From: an uncultured Oscillospiraceae bacterium
GTDB taxonomy: Bacteria; Bacillota; Clostridia; Oscillospirales; Acutalibacteraceae
Direction: 5' to 3'
DNA length: 64,000 nt
NCBI GenBank assembly: GCA_900540535.1
Contig: UQGM01000007.1
Span: 15,273-79,272, forward strand
Shown here: positions 8,987 to 19,384 of the stretch, one piece after another
Numbering within the stretch: the stretch's first letter is position 1
Layout: the number at the start of each line of letters is the position of its first letter
Notes under the pieces: generated by a model
What the model saw: only the letters and a program-made list of their open reading frames with translations
Told to the model about the DNA's origin: nothing
Databases searched by the model: none
Position numbers and translations under genes: made by a program

Positions 8987-9820
8987 ATGAAACAAAGAGT
9001 ATTATCAGGCGTTGTAATCGCCGTTGTCGCAATCAGTGTTCTGCTTCTAATGAATACTGTTGTTTTCCCGATTGTATGGACTGTTCTTGCCGTTATGGCA
9101 GTATATGAAATAGAAAAAGTAACACAGATTAAAAATAAAGCTCTTGTAGTTTTGAGTCTTGCTTTTTCGGCTCTTTTCTGTCTGAATGAATGCTTTAGAT
9201 TTGTGGACGTTCCGTATTCTGCTATTCTGGCGATTTATGTACTTATTATGCTGACAATTATGCTGATCGGATACGATATAACTAAGTTTGAACATGTTGC
9301 AGTTGCTTTTTTTGCATCAGTAGCAGTTCCCTTTGCATTTTCAATTTTCGTTTACCTCAGAGATATAAATGTACACAGTGACGGTAAATTCAGCAAGACT
9401 GAGGGCGTTTATTTAATTCTTCTTGTGCTTGTATGCTCATGGCTTACCGATGTATTTGCGTATTTTACCGGAAGAGCTTTCGGAAAACATAAACTCTGCC
9501 CTAAAATCAGCCCCAAAAAGACTGTTGAGGGAGCTATCGGCGGTATAATTATTCCTGCAGTTATAAATATAATCGTACTTGCAGTTTTTGAAAAGTTCTT
9601 CTTTGATGGAACTGTAATTCCTTACTGGGCAATGCTCATAATTTCTCCCGTGCTTTCTGTTGCAAGTATGCTTGGAGATCTTTCAGCATCAACTATTAAA
9701 CGTAATTTCGGAGTTAAGGATTTCAGTAACCTTATCCCCGGTCACGGAGGAATAATGGACAGATTTGACAGCTGTCTTTTTGTTCTTCCTGCAATTTATG
9801 CTATTGTAAATCTGTTTTGA
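8987..9820 (+). CDS. cdsA: Phosphatidate cytidylyltransferase
   Basis: Makes CDP-diacylglycerol from phosphatidate and CTP, the entry to phospholipid head-group synthesis; polytopic membrane enzyme. The 277-residue protein has seven or eight hydrophobic segments and the family signature near the C terminus, including SPKKTVEGAIGG (about 180) and PGHGGIMDRFDS (about 248) with metal-binding Asp residues. ATG 8987 fits the family N terminus, but no good SD is visible just ahead; AAGGTA lies about 20 bases upstream. Gap to uppS is 62 bases, to dxr 30 bases. Confidence 0.94.
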   Translation: MKQRVLSGVVIAVVAISVLLLMNTVVFPIVWTVLAVMAVYEIEKVTQIKNKALVVLSLAFSALFCLNECFRFVDVPYSAILAIYVLIMLTIMLIGYDITKFEHVAVAFFASVAVPFAFSIFVYLRDINVHSDGKFSKTEGVYLILLVLVCSWLTDVFAYFTGRAFGKHKLCPKISPKKTVEGAIGGIIIPAVINIIVLAVFEKFFFDGTVIPYWAMLIISPVLSVASMLGDLSASTIKRNFGVKDFSNLIPGHGGIMDRFDSCLFVLPAIYAIVNLF

Positions 9821-9850
9821 GATTATACAAAGAAACTTTGGTGAATAATA

Positions 9851-11005
9851 ATGAGTAAGATTGTTTCAATTTTAGGTTCAACAGGCTCTATAGGTACTCA
9901 GGCACTGGATGTTATAAAAAAAGCCGGTTTCAGCGTAAGCGCATTGACGGCTAATTCCAGCGTAGATGTTCTTGAAAAGCAAATAAGAGAATTCAAGCCT
10001 AAATTGGCAGCAGTATGCGATGAAAAAGCTGCAGCTGATTTAAAAGAAAGAGTTTCAGACACTTTTACTAAGGTGCTTTCCGGTGAAGAGGGTGTGTGCG
10101 AATGTGCCGCCTGCAAGGAAAGCGATATAGTTTTAAATTCAGTAGTTGGTATGGCAGGACTTAAACCTACCTTAACAGCCATTGAAGCAGGTAAGGACAT
10201 TGCTCTTGCCAATAAGGAAACTCTTGTTGCCGGCGGACGAATCGTAATTGACAGTGCCAAAAGAAAGAATGTAAAAATATATCCTGTTGACAGTGAACAT
10301 TCAGCCATTTTCCAGTGTCTTCAGGGAGTTTCAGACAAGAAATGGATAAAAAAACTTATTCTTACAGCTTCCGGCGGACCATTTTTCGGTAAGAAAAAAG
10401 AGGATCTCCGAAATGTAACTGTAGAGCAGGCTCTTAATCATCCTAACTGGAGCATGGGAGCAAAAATTACCATTGACTCTGCTACAATGATGAACAAAGG
10501 ACTTGAACTAATTGAAGCAGTATGGCTTTTCGGCGTAGAGCCAAAGAATGTGGATATTGTAGTTCACAGAGAAAGTATTGTTCATTCCCTTGTAGAAATG
10601 AGTGATAATTCGGTTTTGGCTCAGCTGGGACTGCCGGATATGAGAATACCTATTCAGTACGCTCTCATGTATCCTGAAAGAGTGGAGTCACCGGTTAATG
10701 AACTTTCTTTAAGTGATGTAGGCACTCTTACCTTTGCTAAACCCGATTACGATACTTTCGAGTGCATTAACATCTGCCGCAATGCAATTGAAAAAGGCGG
10801 TCTTTATCCTGCTGTGGCAAATTCTGCAAATGAAGAAGCCAACAGACTTTTCCGTGAGGGAAAGATTAAATTTCTTGATATAGCACAGCTTGTAGGTGAG
10901 GCTTCCGAGCAGGTTGGAAAAGCAGGGGATTATACATTTGAGGATGTCCTCATAACTGATAGAGCTGCACGAGAATTTGTTTTAAATCATATTCCTATGA
11001 GGTGA
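9851..11005 (+). CDS. dxr: 1-deoxy-D-xylulose 5-phosphate reductoisomerase
   Basis: Converts DXP to 2-C-methyl-D-erythritol 4-phosphate with NADPH, the committed step of the MEP isoprenoid pathway. The 384-residue protein begins with the nucleotide-binding loop GSTGSIGTQ (residues 9-17) and contains VDSEHSAIFQ near 145 and the metal/substrate region with NKGLELIEA near 217. Its presence with ispG downstream shows that isoprenoids, including the UppS substrate, are made by the MEP route. Its end overlaps the predicted rseP start by four bases. Confidence 0.97.
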   Translation: MSKIVSILGSTGSIGTQALDVIKKAGFSVSALTANSSVDVLEKQIREFKPKLAAVCDEKAAADLKERVSDTFTKVLSGEEGVCECAACKESDIVLNSVVGMAGLKPTLTAIEAGKDIALANKETLVAGGRIVIDSAKRKNVKIYPVDSEHSAIFQCLQGVSDKKWIKKLILTASGGPFFGKKKEDLRNVTVEQALNHPNWSMGAKITIDSATMMNKGLELIEAVWLFGVEPKNVDIVVHRESIVHSLVEMSDNSVLAQLGLPDMRIPIQYALMYPERVESPVNELSLSDVGTLTFAKPDYDTFECINICRNAIEKGGLYPAVANSANEEANRLFREGKIKFLDIAQLVGEASEQVGKAGDYTFEDVLITDRAAREFVLNHIPMR

Positions 11006-12072
11006 TTTTTATTTTAAATCTGTTATCTGTTTCAACAGTTTGGAGTAAGGCGTGGCCGATACTTCTTGCAATTTTGTTTTTCGGATTTGTCATTACAATA
11101 CATGAGTTTGGACACTTTATTGTTGCAAAACTTTCAGGTGTTAAAGTCAATGAGTTTGCAATAGGTATGGGTCCGGCTTTCCTTAAGTTTAAAAAAGGTG
11201 AAACTCAGTATGCTCTCAGAATTCTGCCCATAGGCGGTTATGTGAGCATGGAGGGCGAGGACGAAAACAGCGAGGATGAGCGTGCTTTTAACAAAAAGCC
11301 CGTTCATAAAAAAATTGCAGTTGTTGCGGCAGGTGCCGTTATGAACCTTATTTTAGGTCTTGTTCTTGTTTGTGTAATGATTTCTCAGCAGAATCTTGTA
11401 GGTACAACTACTGTCGCTGCTTTTGCTGAAAATGCTACAAGCACTCAGTACGGTTTACAGCCTGGAGATAAAATCCTCCGTATAAACGGCACAAGGGTTT
11501 TATCCAGCATTGATGTAAGCTTTCTTATGAGCCGTGACGATGACGGTGTTATCGATTTTACTGTGGAGAGAAACGGCGAGAAAGTAGAACTTGAAAAAGT
11601 TAAATTCCAGACAAAACAGGTTGACGGAGTAAATTATATAACATACGATTTTTCTATTTACGGTTTACAGAAGACACCTTGGAATGTTTTCAAAGCAGCC
11701 TGTTTACAGACTGTTTCAATCGCAAGGCTCGTATGGCTTTCGCTGTTTGACTTAATTACAGGACGCTTCGGGCTCAGTCAACTTGCGGGACCTGTGGGAA
11801 CAGTAAGCGTTATAGCTGAGGTAGCTACAACAGGCATAGAAAACCTTATAAGTATTTTTGCATTTATTACTATAAATATCGGTGTATTTAATCTTCTTCC
11901 TCTTCCTGCTCTTGACGGCGGAAGACTGTTTTTCCTCATAGTTGAGGCTATACGCAGAAAGCCTGTCAATCCGAAATATGAGGGATATGTTCATGCGGCA
12001 GGTATGGTGCTGCTTCTGATGCTTATGGTTGTGGTAACATTTAACGATATTCTCAATTTGGTAAAAGGGTGA
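11002..12072 (+). CDS. rseP: RseP-like site-2 intramembrane zinc protease
   Basis: Membrane-embedded metalloprotease of the M50B family that cuts membrane-bound anti-sigma factors or signal-peptide remnants. HEFGH, the zinc-binding HExxH motif, is near residue 34 in the first membrane segment; a PDZ domain lies about 125-200; the third zinc ligand motif LLPLPALDGGRL is near 297. Length of about 356 is normal. The start is uncertain: GTG 11002 overlaps dxr by four bases but sits inside the sequence GAGGTGA, which looks like the ribosome binding site itself. The codon placed correctly after it (11011) is ATT, a rare initiator. Confidence 0.93.
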   Translation: MIFILNLLSVSTVWSKAWPILLAILFFGFVITIHEFGHFIVAKLSGVKVNEFAIGMGPAFLKFKKGETQYALRILPIGGYVSMEGEDENSEDERAFNKKPVHKKIAVVAAGAVMNLILGLVLVCVMISQQNLVGTTTVAAFAENATSTQYGLQPGDKILRINGTRVLSSIDVSFLMSRDDDGVIDFTVERNGEKVELEKVKFQTKQVDGVNYITYDFSIYGLQKTPWNVFKAACLQTVSIARLVWLSLFDLITGRFGLSQLAGPVGTVSVIAEVATTGIENLISIFAFITINIGVFNLLPLPALDGGRLFFLIVEAIRRKPVNPKYEGYVHAAGMVLLLMLMVVVTFNDILNLVKG

Positions 12073-12077
12073 GAAAT

Positions 12078-13127
12078 TTGGAACGCAGAAATAGCAGAAA
12101 AGTTAAAATCGGAAATCTTTATATCGGAGGCTCGGAGCACATTGCGGTTCAGTCAATGCTTAATGTGCCTGCTCATGACGTTGAGGGTAACGTCATGCAG
12201 GCTGTAGCTCTCGAAAAAGCCGGATGTGAAATAATAAGGGTATCTGTACCCGATAAAGAAGCAGTAAAGACTGTTGAAGCTTTGAAAGCCGCTGTAAAAG
12301 CTCCTATTGTAGCCGATATTCATTTTGATTATAAGCTTGCTCTTGACAGTCTTGCGGCAGGTGTAGATAAAATCAGGCTTAATCCCGGCAATATCGGTTC
12401 CGATGATAGAGTAAAAGTGGTAGCTGATGAGTGTGCCCGTAAAGGCGTCCCAATCAGAATAGGTGTCAACTCAGGCTCTCTCGAAAAGGAGATACTTGCG
12501 AAATACGGTTCTCCTACACCTGAGGCGATGTGCGAAAGCGCTATGTATCATGTAAAGCTTCTTGAAAAATTCGATTTTGACAATATCGTAATTTCCATTA
12601 AGTCATCTGATGTTCAGAAAATGTATGAGGCATATGAGCTTCTTGCGGAAAAATGTGACTATCCTCTTCATTTAGGCGTAACCGAGGCGGGAACTCAGCG
12701 CATGGGTCTTATTAAATCTGCAATCGGAATAGGCGGACTGCTTTTAAGAGGCATAGGCGATACAATAAGAGTTTCATTAACTGCTGATCCTGTGAACGAG
12801 GTTTATGCAGGATTCGATATACTTAAAGCTGCGGGACTTCTTACCGGTACTCCCACACTGGTATCATGTCCTACCTGCGGCAGAACAAAGATTGACCTTA
12901 TTTCAATTGCTTCAGAGGTTGAAGAGCATTTGAGAAACATCAAAAAGGACATAAAGGTTGCTGTTATGGGCTGTGCAGTCAACGGCCCGGGAGAGGCAAG
13001 AGAAGCAGATATAGGAATTGCAGGCGGAGACGGCTGCGGACTTATTTTCAAAAAAGGCGAAATTATAAGGAAGGTTCCGGAAGAGAATATTGTCTCGGAA
13101 CTGCTTTCTGAAATAGAGAAAATGTAG
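12078..13127 (+). CDS. ispG: 4-hydroxy-3-methylbut-2-enyl diphosphate synthase (flavodoxin/ferredoxin)
   Basis: 4Fe-4S enzyme that converts methylerythritol cyclodiphosphate to HMBPP in the MEP pathway. The 349-residue product has the N-terminal pattern [11 protein letters not shown], the VPDKEAV barrel region, CPTCGRT near 265 and GCAVNGPGE near 300, which hold the cluster cysteines. TTG 12078 is chosen because AGGGTGA precedes it by six bases and family similarity begins there; GTG 12069, overlapping rseP by four bases, is the alternative. Short two-domain bacterial form. Eight bases separate it from polC. Confidence 0.95.
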   Translation: MERRNSRKVKIGNLYIGGSEHIAVQSMLNVPAHDVEGNVMQAVALEKAGCEIIRVSVPDKEAVKTVEALKAAVKAPIVADIHFDYKLALDSLAAGVDKIRLNPGNIGSDDRVKVVADECARKGVPIRIGVNSGSLEKEILAKYGSPTPEAMCESAMYHVKLLEKFDFDNIVISIKSSDVQKMYEAYELLAEKCDYPLHLGVTEAGTQRMGLIKSAIGIGGLLLRGIGDTIRVSLTADPVNEVYAGFDILKAAGLLTGTPTLVSCPTCGRTKIDLISIASEVEEHLRNIKKDIKVAVMGCAVNGPGEAREADIGIAGGDGCGLIFKKGEIIRKVPEENIVSELLSEIEKM

Positions 13128-13135
13128 GTATTACG

Positions 13136-16100
13136 ATGAGTTGCGATTTTTTTCAGATATTCGGTGATTATATAAACAGTCAGGAAAACAGACAGTTGCT
13201 TGCTGCAAGCAGGCTACTGTCTGTTGAATTGTGCAAAGATAAAAACAGAATAAGTGCGTCAGTACAGTTTTTTAATCTGGTTCAAAGTGAGCTGCTTGAA
13301 AAAATTTCCAGGGAAATAGCATTCAATTTAGGGTTAGGCGAGTGTGTAATAACTCCTGCTTTCCCACCTGAAAGCTTTTCTCAGGAGTATTATCCTTCTT
13401 TAGTATTTGAGCTTAAGCGCAATATTGCTGCGGCAAACGGATTTTTCTCAGATTCTTCATGTACACTTTCTGAAGGTGTAATGAAAATATCACTTACCCA
13501 CGGAGGAAAAGATATTCTCCTTTCTACGGGCTGTGATAAGTACATAGAAAAGACTGTACATGACAGATTTGGTATTAAGATAAAAGTCGAGTTCTGCGGA
13601 GAAACCGACGTTTCCTTTGATGATCCTATTTTTACCAATATGCAGCGTGAGGCAGAAAAAGAGAAAGCTGAGATAAAAGCAAAAGAAGTGGCAGTAGCTC
13701 AGGCAGAAAAGAAACCATGTGAGCACCAGATAGTAGATGGTATACCTCTTTATTTTGAAACTGCACAGGTTGTATATGGAAAACCCATTAAGGATAAACC
13801 CATTTCAATAAAACAGATTACCCCGGATATAGGTACAGCCTGTGTATGGGGAGATGTTTTCAGTTACGAAATCAGAGATACCCGTGACGGCAAAAGCCAT
13901 ATTATTTCCTTTAATATCACTGACAATACAAGCTCATATACAGTAAAGATTTTTGATAAAAAAGATGCTCTTACTGTTTTCAAAAAGTATTTCACTAATG
14001 GTATAACAGTACTTGTTAAAGGCTCAGTTACATATGATAACTATTCTAAGGAATATGTTATCCGCCCATACGGTATCAGTAAAATTGATAAAATTCCTGT
14101 AACAGATGACGCTCCAGTAAAGAGAGTAGAACTGCATCTTCATACAAATATGTCCTCTATGGACGGTATTACCGATGCGGGAACTCTTGTTAAACGTGCA
14201 ATTAAATGGGGACATAAAGCTATTGCAATAACTGACCATGGTGTTGCACAGGCTTTCCCTGATGCTATGAACGCAGCGGCATCAGGTGATATTAAAATTA
14301 TTTACGGTGTTGAAGCTTATTTTGTAAATGATATGATACCTATTGTCAACGGTTCTCAGAAAGCTGAGGTTGACGGTGAATTTGTAGTTTTCGACCTTGA
14401 AACTACGGGCTTCAGCGCTAAAAATGAACGTATAACGGAAATAGGCGCTGTAAGGGTCTCAGGCGGAGCGATAAAGGAAAGCTTTAATACCTTTGTAAAT
14501 CCCGAAAAGCCTATACCTGAAAAAATAGTGGAGCTTACAGGTATAACCGACGATATGGTCAAAGATGCTCCCAGTCAGGAAGAAGCAGTAAGAGCCTTCC
14601 TTGACTTCTGCGGCGAAAATACAATTCTTGTGGCTCATAATGCACAGTTTGATATAAGTTTCATCAGAGCCGCCTGCGAAAGATATGATATACCTTATAA
14701 CCATACATTTATTGACACAGTTCCACTTTGCAGAACTATGCTTCCGGGACTTAAAAATTATAAGCTCGATACAGTTTCAAAGCACTTGAAGCTTGATGAC
14801 TTCAATCACCACAGAGCCTGTGATGATGCAAAAATCCTTGCAGATATAATGCTTGTACTTTTTAAGGACTTAAAGGAAGAAAGAAACATAACTTCTGTCC
14901 AGAAGATAAATACAGGTCTTGCCGGAGGAGATACCTCAAAGCTTAAGCCTTATCATCAGATTATATTGGTTAAAAATCTTGTAGGACTTAAAAATTTATA
15001 TAAGCTTATCTCAATGGCGCATCTTAATTATTATTTCAGAGTTCCGAGAATACCTAAAAGCGAGCTTATAAAGCATCGTGAAGGACTTATTATCGGAAGC
15101 GCCTGTGAAGCCGGTGAGCTTTACAGAGCTATTGTCGACGGCAGACCAGCAGATGAAATAAAGAAAATTGCGGAATTTTACGATTATCTTGAAATTCAGC
15201 CTAATGGAAATAATGAATTCATGCTCAGAAACGGAACTGTAAAGAGCATTGAGGAACTTGAAGACATCAACCGTCAGATTGTAAAACTTGGTGATGAACT
15301 TGGTAAGCCGGTTGTCGCAACAGGTGACGTCCATTTCATAGATCCTCAGGACGCAATTTTCAGAAGCGTATTAATGGCGGCAAAAGGCTTTACGGATTCC
15401 GATAATCAGGCGCCGCTGTATTTCAGAACAACCGACGATATGCTTAAAGAGTTCGAGTACTTAGGTAAAGATAAAGCATATGAGGTTGTTGTTGAGAACA
15501 CAAATAAAATAGCTGAAATGACAGAGGTTATAAGACCTATCCCTGAGGGTACATTCCAGCCGAGCATTGAAGGAGCTGATGATGAGCTCAGATCTATTTG
15601 CTGGCAGCACGCTAAAGATATGTATGGCGACCCTGTTCCCGAGTATGTTGCTACAAGACTTGAAAGAGAGCTTGAATCTATTATCAAACACGGATTCGGT
15701 GTTCTTTACATAATCGCTCAGAAGCTTGTTAAAAACTCTGAGGATCACGGCTATCACGTCGGCTCCCGTGGTTCAGTTGGTTCATCTTTCGTTGCAACTA
15801 TGGCGGGAATATCAGAGGTTAACCCCCTTTCACCTCACTATGTATGTCCGAAATGTAAGTACAGTCACTTTATCACAGACGGCAGCTATGGTTCAGGCTA
15901 TGACCTTCCTCCCAAAGATTGTCCTAACTGCGGTACACCTATGCACCGTGACGGACATGAAATACCATTTGAAACATTCCTTGGATTTAACGGAGATAAG
16001 GCTCCTGATATCGACCTCAACTTCTCCGGTGAGTATCAGTCTATGGCTCACAGATATACAGAAGAGCTTTTCGGACCGACACACGTTTTCAAGGCCGGTA

Positions 16101-17440
16101 CAATCGCTACCGTTGCTGATAAAACTGCATACGGATATGTTAAAAAGTACCTTGAAGAGCGTTCGATGGTAGTTAACAGAGCTGAGGAAGAACGTCTTAC
16201 AAGAGGCTGTACAGGTGTTAAGCGAACAACAGGACAGCACCCGGGAGGAATGGTTGTTGTTCCCAATGCCTATGAAGTATATGATTTCACACCTGTTCAG
16301 CACCCTGCCGACGATGCCGATAAGGGCACTGTTACAACACATTTCGACTTTCATTCACTCCACGATACTATCCTTAAGCTTGACGAGCTTGGACACGATG
16401 TGCCCACACTTTATAAGCACCTCGAGGATATGACAGGAATCTCTGTAATGGATATCGACATATGCGATCCGAAGATATATGAACTGTGTACAAGTCCTGA
16501 GCCTTTAGGGGTTACGGAAGAGGATATCGACTGGAAAACAGGTACTCTTTCAATTCCTGAAATGGGTACTAACTTTGTCTGTCAGATGCTTATTGACGCA
16601 CAGCCAAAGACCTTTTCTGACCTTTTGCAGATTTCGGGTCTTTCCCACGGCACGGACGTTTGGCTTGGCAACGCTCAGGATCTCATTAAAGACGGAACCT
16701 GTACGATTTCCGAGGTTATCGGAACACGTGACAGTATCATGACCTATCTTATGCATAAGGGTCTTGAACCGGGCATGGCGTTCAAGATAATGGAAATTGT
16801 CCGTAAGGGAAAAGCTACAAAGCTTCTTACAGAGGAGCACATCAACGCCATGAAAGCCCATGATGTACCACAGTGGTATCTCGATTCCTGTATGAAGATT
16901 AAATACATGTTCCCTAAAGCTCACGCAGCCGCATACGTCAGTGCGGCACTGAGACTTGGCTGGTTCAAAATTTACAAACCCCTTGAATACTATTCGGCAT
17001 TCTTTACTGTACGAGGCGAAGACTTTGACGCTGTAACTGCTGTTAAAGGTCATGCAGCGGTTAAAAGCAAAATGCTTGAAATAAAGCAAAAGGGTAAGGA
17101 AGCTTCTAAAAAGGAGCAGGATCAGTATACTATTTTGCAGGTAACAAATGAGATGATGGCTCGTGGATATGAGTTCCTGCCTATTGATATCTATAAGTCT
17201 GACGCTACCCGTTATCTTATTGAGGACGGAAAAATCAGGCTTCCGTTCCTTTCCATTGCCGGAACAGGTGAAGCGGCGGCAAGAGGACTTGCTGCGGCAA
17301 GAGATGACGGTGAGGGTACATTTATATCAAAGGATGACTTACAGAGAAGAGCTGGAGTATCCAAGAGCGTCATAGCTTCCCTTGAAGAAACAGGCGCTCT
17401 TGAGGGTCTTCCCGACAGTACACAGATGAGCTTCTTCTGA
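13136..17440 (+). CDS. polC: DNA polymerase III PolC-type, alpha subunit with built-in proofreading
   Basis: Main replicative polymerase of low-GC Gram-positives. The 1434-residue protein holds, in order: an N-terminal domain, an OB-fold region (about 215-330), a PHP domain starting at [11 protein letters not shown] (about 336), an inserted DEDDh 3'-5' exonuclease starting at FDLETTG (about 420), the rest of PHP, a four-cysteine zinc finger (CPKC near 904, CPNC near 928), and the polymerase palm with PDIDLNF (about 957) supplying catalytic Asp residues. The C-terminal helix-hairpin-helix segment ends near [19 protein letters not shown] sequence. Full length, no frameshift. Exonuclease inside PHP distinguishes PolC from DnaE. 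Confidence 0.98.
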   Translation: MSCDFFQIFGDYINSQENRQLLAASRLLSVELCKDKNRISASVQFFNLVQSELLEKISREIAFNLGLGECVITPAFPPESFSQEYYPSLVFELKRNIAAANGFFSDSSCTLSEGVMKISLTHGGKDILLSTGCDKYIEKTVHDRFGIKIKVEFCGETDVSFDDPIFTNMQREAEKEKAEIKAKEVAVAQAEKKPCEHQIVDGIPLYFETAQVVYGKPIKDKPISIKQITPDIGTACVWGDVFSYEIRDTRDGKSHIISFNITDNTSSYTVKIFDKKDALTVFKKYFTNGITVLVKGSVTYDNYSKEYVIRPYGISKIDKIPVTDDAPVKRVELHLHTNMSSMDGITDAGTLVKRAIKWGHKAIAITDHGVAQAFPDAMNAAASGDIKIIYGVEAYFVNDMIPIVNGSQKAEVDGEFVVFDLETTGFSAKNERITEIGAVRVSGGAIKESFNTFVNPEKPIPEKIVELTGITDDMVKDAPSQEEAVRAFLDFCGENTILVAHNAQFDISFIRAACERYDIPYNHTFIDTVPLCRTMLPGLKNYKLDTVSKHLKLDDFNHHRACDDAKILADIMLVLFKDLKEERNITSVQKINTGLAGGDTSKLKPYHQIILVKNLVGLKNLYKLISMAHLNYYFRVPRIPKSELIKHREGLIIGSACEAGELYRAIVDGRPADEIKKIAEFYDYLEIQPNGNNEFMLRNGTVKSIEELEDINRQIVKLGDELGKPVVATGDVHFIDPQDAIFRSVLMAAKGFTDSDNQAPLYFRTTDDMLKEFEYLGKDKAYEVVVENTNKIAEMTEVIRPIPEGTFQPSIEGADDELRSICWQHAKDMYGDPVPEYVATRLERELESIIKHGFGVLYIIAQKLVKNSEDHGYHVGSRGSVGSSFVATMAGISEVNPLSPHYVCPKCKYSHFITDGSYGSGYDLPPKDCPNCGTPMHRDGHEIPFETFLGFNGDKAPDIDLNFSGEYQSMAHRYTEELFGPTHVFKAGTIATVADKTAYGYVKKYLEERSMVVNRAEEERLTRGCTGVKRTTGQHPGGMVVVPNAYEVYDFTPVQHPADDADKGTVTTHFDFHSLHDTILKLDELGHDVPTLYKHLEDMTGISVMDIDICDPKIYELCTSPEPLGVTEEDIDWKTGTLSIPEMGTNFVCQMLIDAQPKTFSDLLQISGLSHGTDVWLGNAQDLIKDGTCTISEVIGTRDSIMTYLMHKGLEPGMAFKIMEIVRKGKATKLLTEEHINAMKAHDVPQWYLDSCMKIKYMFPKAHAAAYVSAALRLGWFKIYKPLEYYSAFFTVRGEDFDAVTAVKGHAAVKSKMLEIKQKGKEASKKEQDQYTILQVTNEMMARGYEFLPIDIYKSDATRYLIEDGKIRLPFLSIAGTGEAAARGLAAARDDGEGTFISKDDLQRRAGVSKSVIASLEETGALEGLPDSTQMSFF

Positions 17441-17465
17441 TATTAGAATTTTTTGTGTATTCTGG

Positions 17466-17494
17466 TTGACTTATTTTATTTAATATGATAATAT
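17466..17494 (+). promoter_or_regulatory. Promoter of the histidine operon
   Basis: TTGACT (17466-17471), 17-base spacer, TAATAT (17489-17494) in the 110-base polC-hisZ gap. The -35 matches 5 of 6 and the -10 4 of 6. The start is expected near 17501, at the edge of the tandem ATTAGCGC repeat. No T-box or attenuator structure was seen in the short leader. Confidence 0.6.
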
Positions 17495-17502
17495 GTTACC
17501 AA

Positions 17503-17521
17503 ATTAGCGCATTAGCGCATT
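17503..17521. repeat. Tandem ATTAGCGC repeat at the his operon start
   Basis: Two adjacent copies of ATTAGCGC (17503-17510, 17511-17518) followed by a partial third (ATT), just downstream of the -10 box. The same TAGCGCAT word occurs inverted before hisB. Position is suitable for an operator or for ribosome/leader control; function unknown. Confidence 0.45.
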
Positions 17522-17550
17522 AAAGCAAAACAAACTTATGGGAGAAGATT

Positions 17551-18759
17551 ATGAAAAAGTATTTACGAACCACCCCGGAGGGTACAAGAGATTTACTGTT
17601 TGAAGAATGCTCTGCAAGAAAAAATGTAGAGTCGGCCCTTACCGCACTTTTTAAATCAAGGGGATACAGTAAAGTTATAACTCCGGTACTTGAATATTTT
17701 GATGTTTTCAGCGGTGAAAGTGCAGGTTTTGCACCGGAAAGTATGTATAAGCTTACCGATAATCATGGAAGACTTCTTGTTCTGCGTCCGGATAGCACAA
17801 TGCCCATAGCCGGAATAGTTACAACACGTCTTCGTGAGGCATCGCTTCCCATAAGACTTTATTATAATCAGAGTGTATTCAGATGCCGTCAGAGCCTTGC
17901 AGGTCACGCCAATGAAACCGTGCAGTGCGGAATTGAGCTTATAGGTGCAAAGGGTCTCAGAAGCGATCTTGAGGTTATTTCAACTGCTATTGACGCTTTG
18001 CAGGGCTGCGGTGCGGCAGATTTCAGAATAGAAATCGGTCATGCGGGATTTTTTAAGTCTCTTGCAAACGCACTTGATGCAGATGATGATGTAAGAGAAG
18101 AAATAAGCGAGCTTATTGAATCCAAAAACTATGCTGCTCTTAATGATTTGCTTGATTCAATGCCTCAGACAGATGTTACAGTAGCATTAAAAAGACTTCC
18201 GAGGCTTTTTGGCGGAGCTGAAATATTGGTAGAAGCTGCAAAGCTTTATGATTCAGAGGAAGCACACGAAGCTCTTAAATATCTTGGAACAATCTATTCT
18301 TCACTTTCACAGCTTGGTTTAGGCGAAAAAATAACCATAGACCTTGGTCTTGTACACAGAAGCAATTATTACACTGGAACTGTTTTCAGAGGATATATTG
18401 AAGGCTCAGGTATAACTGTTCTTTCCGGCGGAAGATACGACGGACTCATAGGAGAGTTCGGTAGAGAGCTTCCCGCAACAGGATTCGGAGTAGATGTAGA
18501 CGCTCTTGCAAAAGCAATGCTTCAAAGAGGAGAGGCACAGGGAGAGAAAGCTGCTGATGTACTTGTATTCGGTGAAGATGGATATGAAATCAATGCTCTT
18601 ATTTATGCAAGAGAGCTTACTGATATCGTAGCTGAAATATTTACAGGTTCATCACTCGATGAAGCACGTGAGTACGCCGAGAAGAAAAGCATACGTGCAA
18701 TACACATTATCGGAAAAGACGGATTTAAAATTGAGAGAACAGGAGGGAAAAAAGCATGA
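17551..18759 (+). CDS. hisZ: ATP phosphoribosyltransferase regulatory subunit
   Basis: HisRS-like protein without tRNA-charging activity that joins short HisG to form the histidine-sensitive ATP-PRT. The 402-residue protein has class II synthetase core motifs (motif 2-like YNQSVFRCRQ near 110 and the GGRYDGL strand near 293) but is too short for a full HisRS with anticodon-binding domain. Its position immediately ahead of a 208-residue HisG with a four-base overlap settles it as hisZ rather than hisS. SD GGGAGAAG precedes ATG 17551. First gene of the operon. Confidence 0.95.
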   Translation: MKKYLRTTPEGTRDLLFEECSARKNVESALTALFKSRGYSKVITPVLEYFDVFSGESAGFAPESMYKLTDNHGRLLVLRPDSTMPIAGIVTTRLREASLPIRLYYNQSVFRCRQSLAGHANETVQCGIELIGAKGLRSDLEVISTAIDALQGCGAADFRIEIGHAGFFKSLANALDADDDVREEISELIESKNYAALNDLLDSMPQTDVTVALKRLPRLFGGAEILVEAAKLYDSEEAHEALKYLGTIYSSLSQLGLGEKITIDLGLVHRSNYYTGTVFRGYIEGSGITVLSGGRYDGLIGEFGRELPATGFGVDVDALAKAMLQRGEAQGEKAADVLVFGEDGYEINALIYARELTDIVAEIFTGSSLDEAREYAEKKSIRAIHIIGKDGFKIERTGGKKA

Positions 18760-19382
18760 AACCACTTAGAATCGCTCTTACAAAGGGAAGACTTGAAAAA
18801 AAGACGGTAGAGCTTTTTTCAAAAATGGGTCTCGATTGTACCGCTCTTATTGATAAGGGTAGAAAGCTTGTTTTACCTGTTCCGCCTTATGAAGTAGTTC
18901 TTGCTAAGGCAGCCGATGTTACAACATATGTTGAGCACGGTGTATGTGATATAGGTATTGTAGGAAAAGATACAATAGTTGAAAGCGGAAAAAGTTTTTA
19001 CGAGGTTATGGATTTAGGTTTCGGTAAATGCCGTTTTGCTCTTGCCGGACCCAAAGGAACCGATTTTTTCAGCGGATATAATGTAAAGCGTATTGCAACA
19101 AAGTATCCGACTGTTGCAGCTAATTATTTTGAAAGCAAAAACATGGATGTCAGGATAATAAAAATCGAGGGTTCAGTAGAACTTGCTCCTCTTTTAGGAC
19201 TTTCTGATGCCATAGTAGATATTGTTGAGACTGGTTCAACACTTAAAGAAAACGGACTCGAAGTTATTGATGAGATTATACCGGTTTCAGCGAGAGTTAT
19301 AGTAAATATGGCGAGCATGAAGCTTCGGAAAAACGAGATAGAAGATTTTCTCGAAAGAGTTGAAAAGGCAAAGGAGGAATAA
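18756..19382 (+). CDS. hisG: ATP phosphoribosyltransferase, short form
   Basis: First enzyme of histidine synthesis: joins ATP and PRPP to phosphoribosyl-ATP. At 208 residues it lacks the C-terminal regulatory domain of long HisG and so depends on HisZ. It shows the N-terminal RIALTKGRLEKKT block, GIVGKDT near 68 and DIVETGSTLKENGL near 152, which contains the PRPP loop. ATG overlaps the hisZ stop by four bases, so the two subunits are probably made in matched amounts. Confidence 0.97.
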   Translation: MKPLRIALTKGRLEKKTVELFSKMGLDCTALIDKGRKLVLPVPPYEVVLAKAADVTTYVEHGVCDIGIVGKDTIVESGKSFYEVMDLGFGKCRFALAGPKGTDFFSGYNVKRIATKYPTVAANYFESKNMDVRIIKIEGSVELAPLLGLSDAIVDIVETGSTLKENGLEVIDEIIPVSARVIVNMASMKLRKNEIEDFLERVEKAKEE

Positions 19383-19384
19383 CT

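Noticed and set aside
15893..17089. Long antisense reading frames opposite polC and other large genes
   Set aside because: They are shadows created by codon bias of the sense gene; no ribosome sites or family similarity.
17503..17521. CRISPR or minisatellite array
   Set aside because: Only two full 8-base copies without spacers.
17441..17550. T-box or his attenuator leader
   Set aside because: The leader is only about 50 bases after the predicted start, with no T-box motif, no run of His codons and no terminator.
17551..18759. Histidyl-tRNA synthetase
   Set aside because: Class II synthetase motifs are present, but at 402 residues it lacks a full anticodon domain, and it overlaps a short-form hisG, so HisZ fits better.
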